A stretch of DNA of 64,000 nucleotides from Chara braunii (Eukaryota > Streptophyta > Charophyceae > Charales > Characeae). This document shows, one piece after another, positions 63,401 to 64,000 of this stretch. The stretch lies in NCBI GenBank assembly GCA_003427395.1, contig BFEA01000027.1, positions 826,167 to 890,166 of the forward strand. The letters are read 5' to 3'. The position numbers and the translations under genes are program-made. Position 1 is the first letter of the stretch. Each line of letters begins with the position of its first letter. Below the pieces are notes generated by a model. It was not told the origin of the DNA. It worked only from the letters and a program-made list of their open reading frames with translations, and searched no databases.

Positions 63401-63904
63401 CAATGGCGGCTTTTGACTTTGGACCTCGAACGTCTACCTGAAGTTGGATTTAAAACTTTGTGCTTTATTTCTTCCGGATGAGGTAGTACATAAAAGCAAA
63501 AGAATTTGTGTCTTGCTCCTACACAACATTCTACATTCTTCATGTGTCTTGGAGGAGATGCATTCGGACTGATCCAACATTTCGGGACCTTTACCATCTC
63601 CAGATACATGTAGAATGTTGTGCAGTGGAGCGAGGGATTTGAGCCCTTATAGTCAGAGAAGCAGTTTCAGTTCGTATATTATTTAAGCACCTACCCGTAG
63701 GCAGATACGAACTTCAAGCTTTCCCCCCCCCCCCACCTAAGTTTTCCCTAATTTTCCCCTCTTTTCTCCCTTTAAACACTTGAAAGCGGTAGCTTGTACA
63801 ACTGGTGCATCTGTCTAAGTATTTTGACCCCTGATTTGTCTGTTAAACCACCAGTTCACATCACATGAACCTTAGTAGTGCTCTTAAACCACCACTCTAC
63901 CCGA
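63401..63904. other. No gene seen
   Basis: Includes a short inverted pair around CTACACAACATTCTACA (63520) and TGTAGAATGTTGTGCAG (63608), a C13 run at 63722-63734, and two TTAAACCACCA motifs (63843, 63884) resembling the TTAA MITE ends, without a full element. Confidence 0.45.
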
Positions 63905-63990
63905 AGTCGAAAATTCGGGGGACCGGTAGCACAGGTTCATGAGGGCTAGTCGAAAATTCGGGGGACCGGTAGCACAGGTTCATGAGGGCT
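63905..63990. repeat. Perfect 43-bp tandem duplication
   Basis: AGTCGAAAATTCGGGGGACC to GAGGGCT occurs twice with no difference, next to the window end, so more copies may follow. Confidence 0.9.
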
Positions 63991-64000
63991 ACCAGTAGCA

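Overview
The window looks like a repeat-dominated nuclear scaffold from a streptophyte green alga, most likely a charophyte such as Chara. The grounds are Ty3/gypsy elements primed by initiator-Met tRNA, plant-type LINEs with a C-terminal CCHC reverse-transcriptase-associated zinc finger, U6 snRNA retropseudogenes, and an AT-rich block carrying the 3' exon and group II intron end of plastid trnG-UCC. The species name is inference. No intact single-copy host gene could be supported. Nearly all coding signal belongs to mobile elements, mostly broken by stops and frameshifts. There are two assembly gaps (27022-27167 and 51025-52010).

Layout. 1-770: two opposed U6 fragments. 3011-8410: gypsy element 1 (+), with primer-binding site, gag, protease, RT and RNase H, losing its integrase where LINE A (8628-12620, +) begins. 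12621-13324: an inverted scrap of gypsy integrase joined to an LTR fragment carrying an LTR-embedded ORF. 13325-20560: LINE B (+), an internally deleted LINE C (-) and LINE D (+). 20500-24570: low-complexity DNA, foldback repeats and remains of another LINE (-). 24600-27020: SINE-like and tandem-repeat cluster. 27189-30170: TTAA-flanked MITEs and LINE-end inverted repeats. 30813-32125: LINE E (+). 33560-40150: gypsy element 2 (-) next to another LTR-ORF copy. 41400-43690: GA-rich microsatellite DNA. 43690-53329: gypsy element 3 (+), same family as element 2. 53336-55245: LINE F (+), a different LINE family with an open 520-aa reading frame and a poly(A) tail. 55246-64000: pyrimidine-rich DNA, a near full-length U6 copy, a plastid insertion holding a 388-bp MITE with 8-bp target duplications, tRNA-like SINE fragments and small duplications.

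The most unusual system is the gypsy family of elements 2 and 3. Its integrase carries an N-terminal PHD-type zinc finger (C4HC3) and is set off from RNase H by a stop at the same place in both copies. In element 3 the integrase stop overlaps the start of a small accessory ORF (ATGA), followed by a second accessory ORF with an acidic tail. An approximately 187-codon ORF of unknown function lies near the LTR end and recurs at four places. Many nonsense codons are CGA to TGA, CAG to TAG or TGG to TGA/TAG changes relative to sister copies in the window, which fits decay through C:G to T:A transitions.
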